This document shows positions 8,493-9,053 of a stretch of 9,053 nt of DNA, in pieces (position 1 is the stretch's first letter; each line of letters starts with the position of its first letter). The DNA lies in contig NZ_AOHC02000047.1 of assembly GCF_000332415.1 (NCBI RefSeq), positions 1-9,053 of the forward strand. The letters are read 5' to 3'. This stretch comes from Leptospira weilii serovar Ranarum str. ICFT (GTDB lineage: Bacteria > Spirochaetota > Leptospiria > Leptospirales > Leptospiraceae). The position numbers and the translations under genes are program-made. The notes below the pieces were generated by a model. The model searched no databases, was not told the origin of the DNA, and saw only the letters and a list, made by a program, of their open reading frames with translations.

Positions 8493-9053
8493 ATGAACAG
8501 TCAAGAAGTCAAGTATGTAGGAATTGATTGTGGTAAAAAAAGTTTAGAGGTAGTTCGAATCAATTCGGAGAACTCGCTCGAACGTCGACAATTCAGCACA
8601 ACGGAAAGCGGAATTAACAATTTATTAAAATGGTTAACGTCGAACGATATCGTAGGCCTGGAAGCAGGATCTCAATCTTTTAGAATTGCAAAATCAATAC
8701 TAAACAAAGGAGTTCAAGTAATTGTTTTGAATCCCGGAGACTTAGCAACAATTTATCAATCTTTGAAAAAGACTGATAAAGAAGATTCTCTTAAGATAGC
8801 TAAACTCATTCAACGTTATCCAAAGGAAGAATTACCGGTTGTTCCAATTCCCACAACGCGACCCATAGGGATGCGTTGTGTTGAGTTTCTCCGGACGAAG
8901 AGGAAGACAATCGTCGATTGTGTACCGAGCATGAGAATTGGACAAGACAACTAACGCAAGGAAAGAATCGGCTTCACAGTTTATTCACTCAAGCCGGTCT
9001 GACTGAGATCACCAAAAAACATTTACGGACAAAAGCATCCAGAGAAACTTCTG
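8493..9053 (+). pseudogene. IS110-family DEDD transposase, interrupted and cut by window edge
   Basis: Recombinase of the IS110 family, which acts with a bridge RNA. The start at ATG 8493 is chosen because AGGAG lies 7 bases upstream and the family N-terminus [12 protein letters not shown] follows at once; the frame is open upstream only because it crosses the leader. The RuvC-like DEDD residues are visible: Asp12 (GIDCG), Glu57 (VGLEAGS), Asp95 and Asp98 ([14 protein letters not shown]). After PVVPIP (residue 120) the frame enters a 35-bp hairpin insertion and ends at TAA 8952-8954. A different frame then resumes [18 protein letters not shown] and [19 protein letters not shown] to the window end, the normal IS110 continuation. 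The C-terminal serine domain is outside the window. Restoring the 35 bp restores the frame. Confidence 0.9.
8853..8887. repeat. 35-bp hairpin insertion with GACCCATAG loop inside the IS110 transposase
   Basis: CACAACGC (8852-8859) pairs perfectly with GCGTTGTG (8873-8880) around the loop GACCCATAGGGAT. Deleting about 35 bp (length 2 modulo 3, as the frames require) rejoins VVPIP to [10 protein letters not shown]. The loop motif GACCCATAG also occurs at 8010-8018 and, as the proposed guide, at 8355-8363. The exact end on the right side is uncertain by a few bases. Confidence 0.75.

Overview
The window most likely comes from a pathogenic-clade Leptospira. This rests on recalled similarity, not a search: IS982-, IS5- and IS110 (IS1533-like)-type transposases of leptospiral character, lipoproteins with relaxed spirochaetal lipoboxes, a membrane-anchored AraC-type regulator, and a low-to-moderate GC background full of short palindromic repeats. 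It reads as an accessory, insertion-sequence-rich stretch around a small core of ordinary genes.

Layout: 1-778 holds a broken IS982-family transposase on the minus strand, interrupted by a 106-bp element. 877-1047 is a possible remnant of an unidentified minus-strand gene. 1092-2251 is a membrane AraC-family regulator broken by a frameshift near its end. Converging on it is an intact NHL-repeat lipoprotein gene (2376-3893). A PaaI-like hotdog thioesterase follows on the plus strand (4245-4700), then a hairpin. 4901-5001 is a putative miniature element with terminal inverted repeats. 5037-7100 is an IS5-family element whose transposase is cut by four separate small insertions. 7270-7857 is an intact small lipoprotein gene. 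7980-8215 is a mosaic of short palindromes. From about 8229 to the window end lies the left part of an IS110-family element, with a candidate bridge RNA upstream of its transposase, itself broken by a 35-bp hairpin insertion.

The functional genes here are the NHL lipoprotein, the thioesterase and the small lipoprotein; they do not form an operon. The most interesting layer is the small structured DNA. (1) Three copies (106, 184 and 141 bp) of one element share the ends ACAGCGT... and ...CAGGTTCTT, carry a terminal hairpin whose arms vary but still pair, and interrupt transposase genes in the same orientation at TYT|ATRA-like sites without evident target duplication. (2) The IS110 leader folds on paper into a 5' stem-loop followed by two large loops, as in bridge RNAs. 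Its first loop carries two segments that together read as the guide for a TCGCTCC-CT-ATGGGTCG target, which matches the GACCCATAG palindromes found in this window, including the one that breaks the IS110 transposase. All structures and homologies were worked out by eye.
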